Shown here: piece after piece, positions 12,785 through 25,200 of the stretch
Layout: the number at the start of each line of letters is the position of its first letter
Numbering within the stretch: the stretch's first letter is position 1
NCBI GenBank assembly: GCA_015183035.1
Contig: JACZZP010000010.1
Span: forward strand, 62,001-126,000
DNA: 64,000 nucleotides
Origin: Meloidogyne chitwoodi
Taxonomy: Eukaryota > Nematoda > Chromadorea > Rhabditida > Meloidogynidae
Reading direction: 5' to 3'
The notes under the pieces: model-generated
What the model was told of the DNA's origin: nothing
Seen by the model: the letters and a program-made list of their open reading frames with translations, nothing else
Databases searched by the model: none
Made by a program: the position numbers and the translations under genes

Positions 12785-14230
12785 TTTTTTGTAGCTTTTT
12801 TAATTAGTGTATTTTAACGATGGTTTTAGGAGATCCTAGAATTTTTTTAAAGTATTAGAATTGCCTCTAGTTAACCCATTTGATCAACACCTATTTTTCG
12901 TTTGATCAAATTTTTAATAAGTCCAACTTAGAAATTAGAGTCTAATAGCAAGTTTAAACTTTCATTAGTTATCAGAGTCTAGAATTGTGTCTAATTTCAA
13001 GAAATAGCTCCCTCTGTCATTGTTGGTCTATAAGATGTTGATCAGTTGGGGTGATGCATCTTTTAAATATAAACTTATTTCAGGATTACTTGACGCTATT
13101 TTTTAATGGCAGAATTACTTTTTTATTTTTCTTAAATGTTAAAGTTTTTTATCTAGACAGCCTATTTTTGTTGTTGCTTCATTCCTCTAATATTTTCTCA
13201 AATTTATAATTTGGCAAACAAATAAATACAAACAAAAAAAATTTTTTTGATTAAGAGAAAGCAAAAGGGGAAAAGAAGCTTGAGAGGCAAAAGAAATTTT
13301 ATAAATACTTAATAAATTAAATAAAAAGGTTAAAATTAAGAGGAATGACGTCTCTTCACTTCAACTTAAAATGGTATAAGAAAACCTTTCACTTATCCTG
13401 CTAAAAAATCTCTCACTTATACCACCCCTAGGATAGGACTAAAATGTTGGTATTAGTAATAATGTATAATTGAGAAAAATGTCCATTAGAGTCTGGAAAA
13501 TAGGAGAAAATAAAACCTTTTCCCCACGATTCAGACTCTAACAAACTTTTACCAAATTTTTTAAATTAAAATATAATGAACGGAGTTTGACTGACACTTA
13601 TAATAATTTTATCTAAAATTTGTCAGTTATGAAAAAAGTTTTTTTTTCATGCCATGTCAAATATCAATGAATAAACAATTAAATGACCATTCTTTTTAAA
13701 TATAAAACATTGACTTGTCAGTTTCAAAAAAGTTGAAAAGAAAATTTTATTCTCTCCGCCCCAAACAAAAGAATTTTAAAAAAGTTGATTTTAGAAAAGG
13801 TTGATAGAGTCTCTTTTGTAGGGAAATAGTTTTCTTCTCGCTATTTACCAAGCTCTAATGGACATTTTATTTTAAATAGTCTTCTTTATATAGCAATTTC
13901 TTTAAACAAAGTGATGGGCCAAAATCGCTTAATATTCTTTAAAATGTAAAAAATTGGCTTCAATTTAACACTAGAAGAAGACACTCGAAATTCCCCGGAA
14001 GCAATGACAAATTTTAAAAATTATATCCTAAAAAAGGAAATGTCACTAATAAAAAAATAGTTAAAATAAATAGTTCAGAGAAAATATCTTATGATTTAAA
14101 GTCAAATTTCGTTTTTTATTTTTAGACTTAAGTGACATCTTTTTTCAAAAATTAAAAAAAATTTGTTTATAGATAATTTTTTGATAAATAAAAAATATTT
14201 TTTAAAAATAATCAAAATTTTGTCAGTCAA
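12785..14230. other. intergenic spacer upstream of the ENPP gene
   Basis: This 1.4-kb AT-rich gap contains several copies of the GAGTCT motif (for example gtccattagagtctgg at 13481-13496). The ENPP promoter should lie in its left part. I recognise no gene or structured repeat. Confidence 0.45.
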
Positions 14231-14799
14231 TTAAACCACCTTAAACATATGAAGAATGATAAATATACCCATAACAGCTAAAATTACTAGAAAAACTACA
14301 AAAATAATTGTCCACTTTAAATTGCGTAGCCACATTGTTCTACGAAGTTGTTGTCCAGTATTTGTGAATGTATGGGCCTTTAAATATTTTTATTTCACTT
14401 TAAAATTTTTTTTAGACTTTTAAAAAAAATTCCAAAGTTGAAATTCTTTGATAAGAACAAATTCCGCTCGTATGATTCGAACCCCCAACCTATTTAAGTG
14501 AAATCTCAACCACACCCAACTACACCAAAACTAACCGAGTAAAAACTTATTTTTTAAGTTTATCTGATTGAATTATAAGTAAATATACCGATTCGCTCAA
14601 AGCCTCACTCTGCTGCTCCAAATTGTCCAATCGACCACCTCTATCCAAAATGCGAGTCATATTTTGAGACATTATCTAAATGTCATGAGAATAAATTAAA
14701 AAAATAAAAACTTACTGAAGTAACATCCTGCACTTGTCTTTGGACTTGTTCAACTTTTCTATTAGTATTATCTGTTTGATTTGTAGGCAAAGGTTCCAT
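14231..14799 (-). CDS. synaptobrevin/VAMP-like R-SNARE
   Basis: Three exons (about 14717-14799, 14590-14676 and 14231-14381) encode roughly 106 residues. The protein starts MEPLPTNQTDN. It then has an R-SNARE motif: RKVEQVQRQVQDVTSIMSQN, then MTRILDRGGRLDNLEQQ with the zero-layer arginine in LDRGG, then SEALSESAHTFTNTGQQLRR. A tryptophan-containing linker (MWLRNLKW) leads into a C-terminal anchor (TIIVFVVFLVILAVMGIFII) ending MFKVV. This is the full domain order and size of a VAMP: it pairs with syntaxin and SNAP-25-type partners to fuse vesicles. The sequence is divergent from neuronal snb-1, so a paralogue is more likely. Intron 2 contains a tRNA-like element in the sense direction. Confidence 0.88.
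14462..14535 (-). ncRNA. tRNA-like sequence (degenerate) in synaptobrevin intron
   Basis: On the minus strand an A-box-like word tggtgtagttgg is followed about 40 nt later by the B box gggttcgaatc. The T arm and acceptor arm pair poorly, so this is a tRNA-derived relic or a Pol III element, not a clean tRNA gene. It has the same sense as the host gene. Confidence 0.5.
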
Positions 14800-15750
14800 T
14801 TCTTTAAGATTTGCTTAAAATTTATGTATTTAAAGAAATAAAAAATAATTAGATAGCTAATTGTTTAGCCTTTTTCCCAAAGAAAAGTACACTAGAGTCT
14901 CTTATTAACCACTCGAAAAAGAAAAATTTTTGAAACAATTGGGAAGTTGGAAAAATTGCCAAAAGATTAAAAGAATAAAAAAGACGGACAAATTAGAGAG
15001 GCATAAGTAAGAGACTAAAATGTACTTAAAATGATAAAATATATTTATACATATTACATTTTTATTAAAAATGACTAATACAATATTAAAATTACAAAAT
15101 TCAAAAAAAAAATCAATCACGTTACATAGCTTTATTGTACAGTCATCAAATTTGTACTAATAAAATATAATGTAAAAAATTATTTGTATGTAGGTAGGTA
15201 TTAAACTGTGCGCCAAAAAAGAATTTTCTCCAATCCCGAAATAAAAAATAATTTTGGCACAAACTTTTGTGAAAAATATAAGTTCAAATTGGGAGAAAAG
15301 TGACTTTTTTGAAAGCAAAGAAAAATGTCAAAATATGCAAATATTAAAAATAAGTTTAATATTTTTTATGCTTTTGTCTTTTTTAAGTAAAAAGGACAGT
15401 AGAGAGGCAGCAATTTAAAAAAAAGGTCAAAAAATGAAAATATTGAAATGTATAAGATGAATGAGAAAAGAGCTCTAATAAATGAATCAAGCGTTAAAAA
15501 TGGCCAGAAAACAATTAAAGGCATTCTTCTAAAAAAATTTTTTACAAAAAGGCACGAAAGAGAAGAATTAAAAAGGACACATTTCTAAAAAATATAGAAA
15601 ATTAAGATATAAATTGTAAAATATTTGTTACATATGGGATATAATGTCCCAAACATTTAAAAAAAGCAAAGGAATGATTTTTTTATTTTTGATAATTTTG
15701 AAGATTTTTAATGTAAATAATAAAATTAATAGTTAAAATAAACTTGTTTG
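14800..15750. other. intergenic spacer between SNARE and SH2D4-like genes
   Basis: AT-rich DNA with isolated GAGTCT-type words near 14890 and 15010. I see no gene, hairpin or tandem repeat. Confidence 0.4.
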
Positions 15751-18084
15751 TTAGTCTTCATTTTGTTTGTTAATGTCTTCAAAAGATTGAAAAAGATCCT
15801 CATAATCCGGAGGTGTTTTGTCCTGTCCAACAGGTTCAAGCAATATTTCGCCACCTTTAAGTGTTATTGGATGAGTTTGATAATGATAAACAAGCTCTGA
15901 AAGTGTTGAATGAACTGATTGATTTGTACCTGAAAATAAATCAAATTAAAAATAATTTTTTGGACAAAAAAATAATAAGAAACAAACCCATAAATTGATA
16001 ACCATCACTAATCCTTTCAACAAGAAAATTTTTCAATCCTTCCACAGCCCTGTAAGAGACTGTATAACCAAAAATTCGTTCAGTTACACGTACAAGGAAA
16101 GCTCCAGATTTTTTTTCAATTAAAAGTCTTTCGGCTTCTTCTCTAGAAATTATGCCTAAATTTTGAATATTTGAAGAATTCCCATATAATAGAAAAAATT
16201 TACCATGAAACCATTTTGGCGGTGTCTGTCCTCTCCATTGTTCCAATTCTGAAGTCCAAAACCAATTTAAAATTGCTCGTCGACTTTTTGGCTTTGGAGG
16301 TCTCGGTAAAGCAAGGAGAGCATCCCGGATGGAAGTTGCACATGTTGTCTTTTCTCTAAAAAGAGGTAAAAGTGCGTCCGAAGTTCGCATGTTTTTTCTA
16401 TGCTGATCCCTAAAATTATTTTTTTTGTTTGAAAATTAAGAAAATAAAACCTTGCTTTTTGTGCAATTCGACGAACAGATTCTTCCGCTTCACGAGCCTT
16501 CCTTTTCCGTTCTTCATATTCAGCCTGCTCTCGACAAGCTTCAATTTCTGCTTCACGTTCCAGCCTGCCCCTCTGTTCCTTGAGCTGTTCAAAAATTTTT
16601 GATTGACGTTTTTGAATTTCCTCTTGAGGAATATAGCTGCGAATTGTCTGAAAATAAAAAATTAATTTTTCTTAAAAAACAAAGAAAACGTTGAATTCCA
16701 AATGCATGTCATCCGCTTCATCTCTATTTGAGCGTGGTTCTTTACCTAAATTACTACTGATGGTTCTTCGTAAACAAGCAGGTTTTTCAGGGATCGGAGG
16801 AGGAGGCATAGATCGTTCATTTCTTCTAAATTCATGATTTTTATACCCATTAAGTAAAGCAAAAGAAGGTGATTGTTGTTTTATTCTTTGATCATAAGAT
16901 GAATTTTGAGAAGAAAAATTAAATGAATGGGGAGATGCAACAAGGTTATCTATAAATAATTTTAAAAATAAAAACTAAAAGAAAAACCATAAATTTCCTG
17001 TGAATTAGGCGAAGAAAGAGTTATTCTATCAGCAACAAGCATTTTATTTGTTAAAAATCCATTGCTGTCGAATCTAGAATTGTTGTCCTTTTCAATTCTT
17101 CGTTGTTGTTCAAAAGGACGTTTAACAGGGACATTAGTTTGACAAATATCAGTACTACTTTCATCAGGTAACTCATCATAAGGAGAGTGAGAATCTGTCT
17201 AAAATTTTTTTTAATGTTTTTATGAGCAGCAGAAAAGTTTTGTAGGGATTGAGAAGATCTACTCATCTTTAAGGGCATTTATAATTCAAAAAAACCTTAT
17301 TTTCCTGTTCAGAATCAGTTCCATTTACATTCAAATCAATTTTGGCCAATTCCGATTTAAGCGCAGCCTCTTCTTGGTCAATTAAGTTTTGTATGTCTTC
17401 TGTCCTTTCAATGTCTTGGATTATCTGAAATTTATATTTAAATGTTTTAAAAGATTTAAACCTCCTTTTCCGCCAAATTTTTTGCCTTTTCTTTAGCCTC
17501 GATTTCAAGAATCTGCTCAATGCTTAAATCATTTTGGTGTTCTCCCATCACCCAAACCCAAACGTTTCCGTCACGTCCAGTTAGCCATCTAAAGAATTTT
17601 AATTTATAAAAGTACTTCAAACGGTTCTAAAGCATATTTCAATAAATTTAAAGGAATTTTTAACTCTTAAAACCAAAAAACTTGAAAACCTTCACGCGTA
17701 TAAAATCAACATTATTTATATTAAAACATACTTAATTTTATGATGTGTATCTTCTGCAATATTTGTCTGTTTCCTCCTCTGATTTTCATGATCAACAATT
17801 GCAAGATTAGCCTCTCTATGACGCCACTTTCTAAGCTGTTCTTCCCTCATTTTAATAAAAAGTATTTGTTTTTGTTCTTCATCCAATTGCTCCAAAACGT
17901 TTGGATCAATATATCCCTTTAAAAATAAAAAATCTGTTAAAGAATAATCAGGCAGAATCAAGGCTAATCTTATAAAAAAGTTCAAATAATCATTCAAACA
18001 AATATTTTTTATATAAGACCAAGATTAAGCGAGATTGATTCAATGTTAAACAACCTTGTCTAAAATATCTTGAAGTACACTCAT
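15751..18084 (-). CDS. SH2D4-type SH2 adaptor protein
   Basis: The start at 18084 encodes MSVLQDILDK in a short first exon. The next exon gives GYIDPNVLEQLDEEQKQILF and IKMREEQLRKWRHRE, which closely match the N-terminus of vertebrate SH2D4A/B, followed by VWVWVMGEHQNDLS, another family signature. The middle is Ser/Pro-rich (RSMPPPPIPEKP) and then a charged coiled coil (QKRQSKIFEQLKEQRGRLER). The C-terminus is an SH2 domain: PKWFHGIISREEAERLL, GAFLVRVTE with the phosphotyrosine-binding Arg, GYTVSYRAVEGLKNFLVE, and a tail ending DINKQNED. SH2D4 proteins are cytosolic adaptors that bind phosphotyrosine. Introns are small. The orthology is strong because both ends and the middle signature agree in order. 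Confidence 0.88.
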
Positions 18085-18228
18085 ATTTTCTCACAAAATA
18101 AAAGTTGAATTATAAATAAAATTTTATAAAAATTTAATAGGCAAATCCTCAAAAATCCTCAAAAACAAAAAAAAAGAATTATTAAAAATTTTTACATTAA
18201 AAAATGACAGAAATTTTTCGGTAGCACG

Positions 18229-18300
18229 ACTTTTCGTCAATAGACTTTAGTCAACGGACCATTAGTCAATACCTTTCGTCAACGGACTTTTCGTCAATGA
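18229..18300. repeat. short minisatellite, about five 14-bp units
   Basis: Units of the form TTcGTCAAcGGACtT repeat with a period near 14 bp (gtcaatagacttta, gtcaacggaccatt and so on). Located just upstream of the SH2D4-like gene. Confidence 0.6.
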
Positions 18301-20421
18301 ATAAATTTGAAAAAACAAGAGAAGCCACTGATTAAAAACGGTAAAGGTGTCGTTTCAGAGTCGGCTGTTTCAGAGTAACGGTTCCATAACTTTTTAATTG
18401 TAAACCGATCTTAACAGTTCTTTTATTAATGAAAAGCTTTCGTTAAGTCATTATTTTTACTAATTAGGTTAGATAAATATTTTTAGGTTTCAAACCAATT
18501 TGTTATAAAATCTTCTTTCTCTAAACTTTTTGTTTTTGTATAAAACGAACACTTAACCTAATGCGTATCATCATTTACTCTTTTTTCTAACACAACATCA
18601 TATACCAATATATCAATCAAATCTTATTTTTTTGTTTTGGTCGAGAACGGGGAGATTTTTTTCTTTTTCATCTCTTTTTAAGCATTTCCAGCTCGTTCCA
18701 ACACTTTTATTTCCGATATTACTGCGACCAATGAAATCCCCCTTGTTCATCCACATTATATCTCCTTCTCTTCTTCATTTATGCTGAATAACCTTAAAAT
18801 AAGATCTCATCGATTAAATATTTATTTTACTTTATATTTTTCTCGGCAGTTTCTTTTCTATAAACCAATATTTACTGAACACATCCAATTTTTATTTTTT
18901 AAAATTTATTTCATTGCAATGTCATTATCTAAGGTCAGTTAAACACAGATACCCAGCTCATCTACACACTATTTGACTTGTCCATAAGATCAACCCTATC
19001 TGATCACCCTAAACTCTTGTTCCCAGTTTCTAGACTCTAATGGACTTTTTCTTTATAGAGTTGGGTCAACATAACGCTAGAATTATAGTTGCCTTTGACG
19101 CCTTATAGATAATTCTTTAATTTTTAAGACTCTAATGTAAAAATGGATTCAAAGATAATAGTTGGAAAAGAGTAGATAACAACGTGGACGAAATTTTATT
19201 GTTTTGTTTGTTTACAGCTCTCGTCAAAACACACTGATCAGCAGCAGATGGAAAATTAGGGACACATATGTATTGCTTCGCATAATTTTATTATTAGCGG
19301 TTAAAATGTGTAAACGATTTTAGCGAGAAAAAGTAAAAATTAGGCAAGCTCTGACTATTATAGATAAAATTTTTAAATTATATTCTCATTAGATCACCAC
19401 TCCAATCAGAGTCCATTAGAGTCTGATATTTTATTATTTTTATAAAAGGACCGTTTGAGTCTGTCTCGAAAAATATGTTAAACATTGTAGACTCAATTGT
19501 CACTTTTTTATTTTTTCCTTTCTGACTCTAATGACAGTTTCTAAATATGACCAATTTTAAGAACACATTTGTCCCCAATTTGATTTTTATTTCCTTTTCT
19601 CATTTTCTCTATTTGAAATTTAATATTTAGTTTAAGTAGTAGCAATTTCTGGCCATTAAAGATACATAATGTCATCGCTAGGCAAAAAAAACATTTTATT
19701 AAAGTTTCTCGGGTGACAATCAAAAAGGAAAGAAATGTATAAAAACATTTATTTATTAAAATTATCAAAATTCAATTCTTTCTATTTTTAAGCTTTCTCA
19801 TTTTGTTACTTTTTTTAATCCTTTAAAATCACGTACATTAGAGTCTGAGAAAAATAAATTTTTACACTTTTCCTTTTTTATTTCCAAACTGCATAGTTTT
19901 GCGTGTTTTTATGCGTGACCTTTTTTTAAAAAAAATTAAAATTATATTTAAGTAGCTTTTTAATCACTTTTTATAATTACCTTAAATATCATTTAAATAA
20001 TTTAAGGAAAAAAATTTTACATGGTCACACATTTCAATTATCTTTAACTTTTTCCGTTTATTATAGTTAAAAAGTAAAATGTACACTAGAGTCAAAAATC
20101 TCCATTTTATTTGATCAACCTTAACATTAGAGTTCTGGCTAACTTTTAGAGTCTGAGCCAAATTGAAAATATATATTAGTGTCGGGTTCCTTTAAATCTA
20201 AATAACCATTAGAGTCTGGGTAAACCTATAATTTTTTCTTATTTTTCTTCCCTCTAAAAACACCATTTTTTACTATTTTGTCCCATTTTTACACAATGAA
20301 CGCCTTTGCAATAAAATTAGAGCTTATTTTTTACTTTACAAACTTGTGGTTTTTTATTTTTTTTAGTATTTAAGCACAGATGTGAGACATTGCGCGTATT
20401 TATTTTTATTTTTGAGCGTAA

Positions 20422-20437
20422 AACTATATAAAAGCGA
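20422..20437 (+). promoter_or_regulatory. TATA-box-like sequence
   Basis: actatataaaagcgaa is a good match to a metazoan TATA box and is followed by a pyrimidine-rich stretch at 20453-20490. It is 1.8 kb upstream of the MYPT start codon and on the same strand. It could serve an upstream non-coding first exon or be chance in AT-rich DNA. Confidence 0.3.
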
Positions 20438-20756
20438 AGAAGCGATCCGATTTTTTATTTTCTTTTCACTTTTTCTTTCTTTTGCACTTGAGAGCACTTT
20501 CAAGCAAACAAACAAAGCATATATTCGCATGAAAAGCTAACAGAAATATGTGTATAATATATCCTTCAAAATGATAAGGCAGTGTTTGCTAAAAAATACC
20601 AGATTTTACTGGAAATCTGTAATTGTACTATCATTATTTTATGCGTTTTGGCGATTTTTTGCTTTTTTACCAAATTATTCTTTAAATTTTGTTTGTTTTA
20701 AAAAAGGTTTCATTTTTATTTTAACTAATATAAGCTTAAGATGAATTGGTTTGTTG

Positions 20757-20840
20757 TGGTTGTTGTGGTGTAGTTGGAGAAAGATGGGATCGCAAGGCTT
20801 ATTGTCTAGGTTCGAATCCGTTGCGTGGAAAACATTTTAA
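20757..20840 (+). ncRNA. tRNA-like sequence, intergenic
   Basis: The A box tggtgtagttgg is followed by the B box aggttcgaatccg. The T arm (CTAGG/CCGTT) pairs partly; the acceptor stem does not close well. It has the same orientation as the downstream MYPT gene. Confidence 0.5.
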
Positions 20841-22251
20841 CATTACTCGTATAGTTTCTACTTTCTTTTAATTTTATAACAATATCAATTTTAAGACCTT
20901 TAAGTTTTTAAAAAATATTTTTTCAATATTTTCATCATTATTTTACATTTTTCTTCACATTTCTCTTTTAAATTATTTTATGCAAATAACAATGAGAGGC
21001 GCTATAAAAGGAAAGGCGACCAAGCATTGAAAAGCCGCTTTAGAATCTCTCTCACAATTCGCACAAACAATTTTATTCTGCCCTTTTTCCTTTTTTTCTT
21101 CCAATTTGTTGAGATTAGCATTCTCAATTGCTCCCATTACAATTAAAATTATTTTTGTATTAAAAATGGGGAGGAGATTCTCAATAGTGACCATGACGAA
21201 TTCTCTATTATTAATACAAAAAATAAGGAAAACTCTAGAAGGGTTCTTATAGAAGAAATGTTTGATTTTTAAAGTCCGAGATTTTCAAAAAATAATAGAT
21301 TTTGGTAATTCATAGGATTAATTTCTTTAAAAAAAACATTTAAAAAAGGCATGTTTTTTTAGTAAATACTCTTTCTTCATTTAAAAGATTTTGAGATCAA
21401 TTTCATAAACGCGCGCACACGCGATATTGTCACCGATTAGTTAAAAAGCTATACGACCCAATTTGCGATTTTCCGCTTTTTTCTACATTTTTTGACGTAG
21501 ATTGAGAAAATCAACAATAATAATGATAACAATTGCTTGAAAAATTCAACACTGCGCTTCTTCTTACTTTCAACATTATTTTTTTATTTTATTGCTAGCG
21601 CTCATTCTAGATTTGCTTTTAAAAAATTTAATTTAACACTAAAAAATCAGATAAAAAATATTCTCTCTGCTAATTTATTTTATTTTGTGAAAATTTTCAG
21701 GAAAAAATTTCCCCAAATTTTTATTAAAATTTCCGAAAATCTTCGGAAAGAAAATAGTAAATTCGATTTACCCTATTATTTTATTGTCTTTTTTCCCTAT
21801 TTTATTCACTCGTCCGTTCTTTTCCGTTTTTTCTTTATTTTTATTCATTAAATCCCAAAAAGAAGAAATTAAAATAACCTACTCTTTAATTTGTTTTGTT
21901 TGCCTTTTTGAATTATAACTCGTTAATTCAGTGAACTATATAAATATATTTAGCGCATATTTTTATTATTTTTACCACTAAATATTAATTTATATAAATC
22001 AATTAAATAATAATTTTAAATTATTACGCTTAACTTTTAAAAAAAATTTCTTCATTAATTAGTGTCTAACAATAAAATTTTGGCATTATTGAATTTTTGG
22101 ATTTTATGTCATTTATCCTTTTTTCAATTTTTTTTCTTTAATATTTTTTTCTGATTTTATTTTTTACAAGTTTTCTTTATTAATTTATTTTTAATTATTC
22201 GATTAATTTTTTAAATGCCAATTTTTAAAAATTTTTCTTTTCCAGTTTTTA

Positions 22252-25200
22252 ATGGTACTTGACAAAGAATGTAAAATTGACTTTGAAGAGCATATGGCTA
22301 CTATGCTTCAAAATAAAGCTATGATACAAAACAATGTTTTACATAAACGCAAGGTTTAATTTTTTTCATCAAAATTATTTGGTTTATTTTTTCGATTTTT
22401 TTCAATCTTTTTTGTCCTACGCCCAAAAAAAATTTTTTTCCCTTAAATTTAAATTTAAATTTTTTCAGAAACAATTAGAACACTGGGAACATTCTGAACT
22501 GAACCAAATCTGCCCTAAAAGGAATAGTTCTTATCATTCAAAAGTAAAATTTCAAAATCGAGACATTTTTTTAAGTGCCTGTCAAAGTGGTGATGAGGAC
22601 GAAGTTGAAGAGCTACTTAATAAAGGTTCTGATATTAATTCTTCAACTATTGATGGAGTAACAGCACTTCATCAGGTTTATTTTTTATTTCCTTCTCTGA
22701 CTTTTTTAGCAACTTATGTTTTCTCTTTTTAGGCTGTTATTGACGGTAATATGGATATTGTTCGTTTTCTTGTTCAACACAATGCTGATATAAATGCTCA
22801 AGACAATGAAGGATGGACGCCTTTACATGCAGCTGTTTGTTGTGGGAATTTGAACATTGCAAAATATCTTTATGAAAATGTTTGTGAATTTTATTTTTTT
22901 ATGTGTAACTGGCAATGATGTTTTTTTACTTTTTTAATATATTCTATTCAAATTGTTTCTAAACTTTGTCCGCAAGAATTTTGCGGACAAATAAATTTTA
23001 AAATAAATTTATTTTTTTTTACTTTTAAGAATGCAGATTTAGCTTGTGTAAATAGTGACAGAGAATTGCCTGTCGATTTGGCAGAAAGTGACGAAATGCG
23101 AAACTATTTGGAAGAGGTTATGCGCTTAAAAAATATTGATGAAAGGAAAGCTAGAGAAACTGAATTTAATACAATGCTTGAAGATTGTAGGAGGTTTATT
23201 TTATTTTTTTATTTGAGACAATTTTTCGGATTTGATTGTTTTCTTAGTGGTATTAAAAATCCGTTTTGTCACAGAATTTGTCAAATTTTTATTTAAAATT
23301 TTTTAACATAATTAACTTTTAGTTTGATTAATTCGGGTAAACCTCTTGATACACCACATCCGAAGACTGGTGCGACTGCATTACATGTGGCTGCTTCTAG
23401 AGGCTATATTAAAATAATTGGTATTTTTATTAATTTGTAACTTTCTGTTTGTCAAACCATTAGAGTTTCAGAACTTGACTTTACGAATCGAATTTTTATG
23501 AATAAAAAGACTATCAGGTTTTGGGTTCACTCTAGAGAAGTTTAGGATTTTTTTACAAGTCATCAATTTCTGAGACTCAAATTGGTGTTTGGCAGTACTG
23601 CTTGTGAGAAGTACTCATTAAAATTTTTCCAAAAAAAATTCTTTAGAAATGTTAATTAATGCTGGTGCTGACGTAAATGCTCCCGATTTTGAAGGGTGGA
23701 CACCTCTACATGCGGCAGACCATTGGGGAGAACGTGATGCTTGTCGTATTCTTGAAGAGAATGGTGCAAAGTTTGAGGCCTCTGATATTGACCAAAAAAT
23801 TCAAAGGCTCGTAGAATCGGTTTTTTTATTAACATAATTTTTAATCGAAAACTTCGACAGCAAGTAGAAGATACTGAAAAAACCCATTATAATTGTCGAC
23901 AGCAGTCTAAGGAAGATTATACTTCTAATGGTTCAAATAATAGTAGTGACGACAGTTTGCATAGTTTGCGATTTTTTAAAAGATTAGATAGATTTTTAAA
24001 GAATTAATAATAAATTTTAAACAAACTTTAGAAGACGCATCAAAGCAATTCGCAGAAATGAAGCTTAAACATCAAGATATGGAAAGGGAGAAAACAGCTT
24101 TAGAAGGAGCTTTTGAACGATCCGAAGTTCAATTAAAAAGTTTTAAAACAATTGCGGAACAATCGGAAAAAGTGCCTGAAGAATTGCAAAAGCAGAATAG
24201 ACAGTTGAAAAAAGAGGTTTTTATTTCTTTTTAAATTTTAGTTGCTTAAAATTTTTGCGGATATAAAAAATAATAAATTCTGAATCTAACCTTTTAAAGT
24301 CAACGCCAGAATCTGCTCCTCTAGTTCAATCTGCTCGTCTCTTTTGGAATTCTATTGAAAATAATGGTGTTAATTCTATTCAAAATCAGCTTGGCCAACA
24401 AAATCATCCGATTGTTACTACTCAACTTCACCAGCAACAATTTTTACGCTCTAGACAAAAATTTGCGTTAGCCAATCAATGTTCAGTAGAATCTAGTGGC
24501 AATTCTTCGAGTAGTGTTTCATCTTTGACTAATAATACATCTCAATCTCCTTTTGCATTTGTAGCAGGTTTACTTTTAATTTTTAAGACATTGGAGAATT
24601 ATTTTTTTAATTCTTTGAAATTAAGATCTATATTCACCCAGGTTATTTTTTAATTTTTTTAGGGGAACAGCAAAAACAGCCTTTTACTACAAAACCTTCT
24701 TCACATATATTTAAAAGAGCAGAAAGTTTAAAGGTTGTTGGATCAAATTTTAATAATAGTAATAATAATGGGGTTAATGCAATATATATAAATTCAAATA
24801 TTCAACAACAACCTCAACAACAACAAACAATTCCTCCTCAACAACAACAATTTATGCTATGGAGACAACAAACAGTTACATCAAAAGATTTGCTAAAAGA
24901 TCCAAAAGAAAGAAAAAATTTTGTAAAAACTACAAGGATTGTTTTACCACCACCGCCAAAAAATACAAAAGAGGATTTAAATAAAAACAAACCTTTATTA
25001 CCTTTAACTGCTGCATTTACTTCAAGTATATCTAATAATGTAGAAGGAACAACAACACCACCTTCAGAAAGTTGTTCTTCATCTATTGCAGCCTCTCCTT
25101 CTTCATTGTCGCCTCTTGTTAATTTTCCGTTTGTTACCGTTAGAAAACAGTTTAGTTTGAACAAAAATTTTTTTTATAATAAAACTTTTCCCACACTTCG

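Larger units (their letters stand above)
18301..22251. other. 4-kb intergenic region, divergent promoters
   Basis: Separates the minus-strand SH2D4-like gene from the plus-strand MYPT homologue. It holds many GAGTCT motifs (18.9-20.3 kb), a tRNA-like sequence at 20757, a TATA-like word at 20425 and a GC-rich word gcgcgcacacgcg near 21411. No ATG-started gene is convincing: a leader-like frame at 21537 begins with TTG and has no family match. Confidence 0.45.

Noticed and set aside
20973..21194. Minus-strand frame with two cysteines and hydrophobic ends
   Set aside because: Too short, no family resemblance and no convincing splice context.
21537..21851. Possible small secreted protein on the plus strand
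   Set aside because: The frame begins with TTG, the tail is Phe-rich low-complexity sequence typical of translated AT-rich DNA, and no splice or family evidence supports it.
24838..25164. Minus-strand frame opposite the Gln-rich part of the MYPT gene
   Set aside because: It is a shadow of a low-complexity coding exon on the plus strand.
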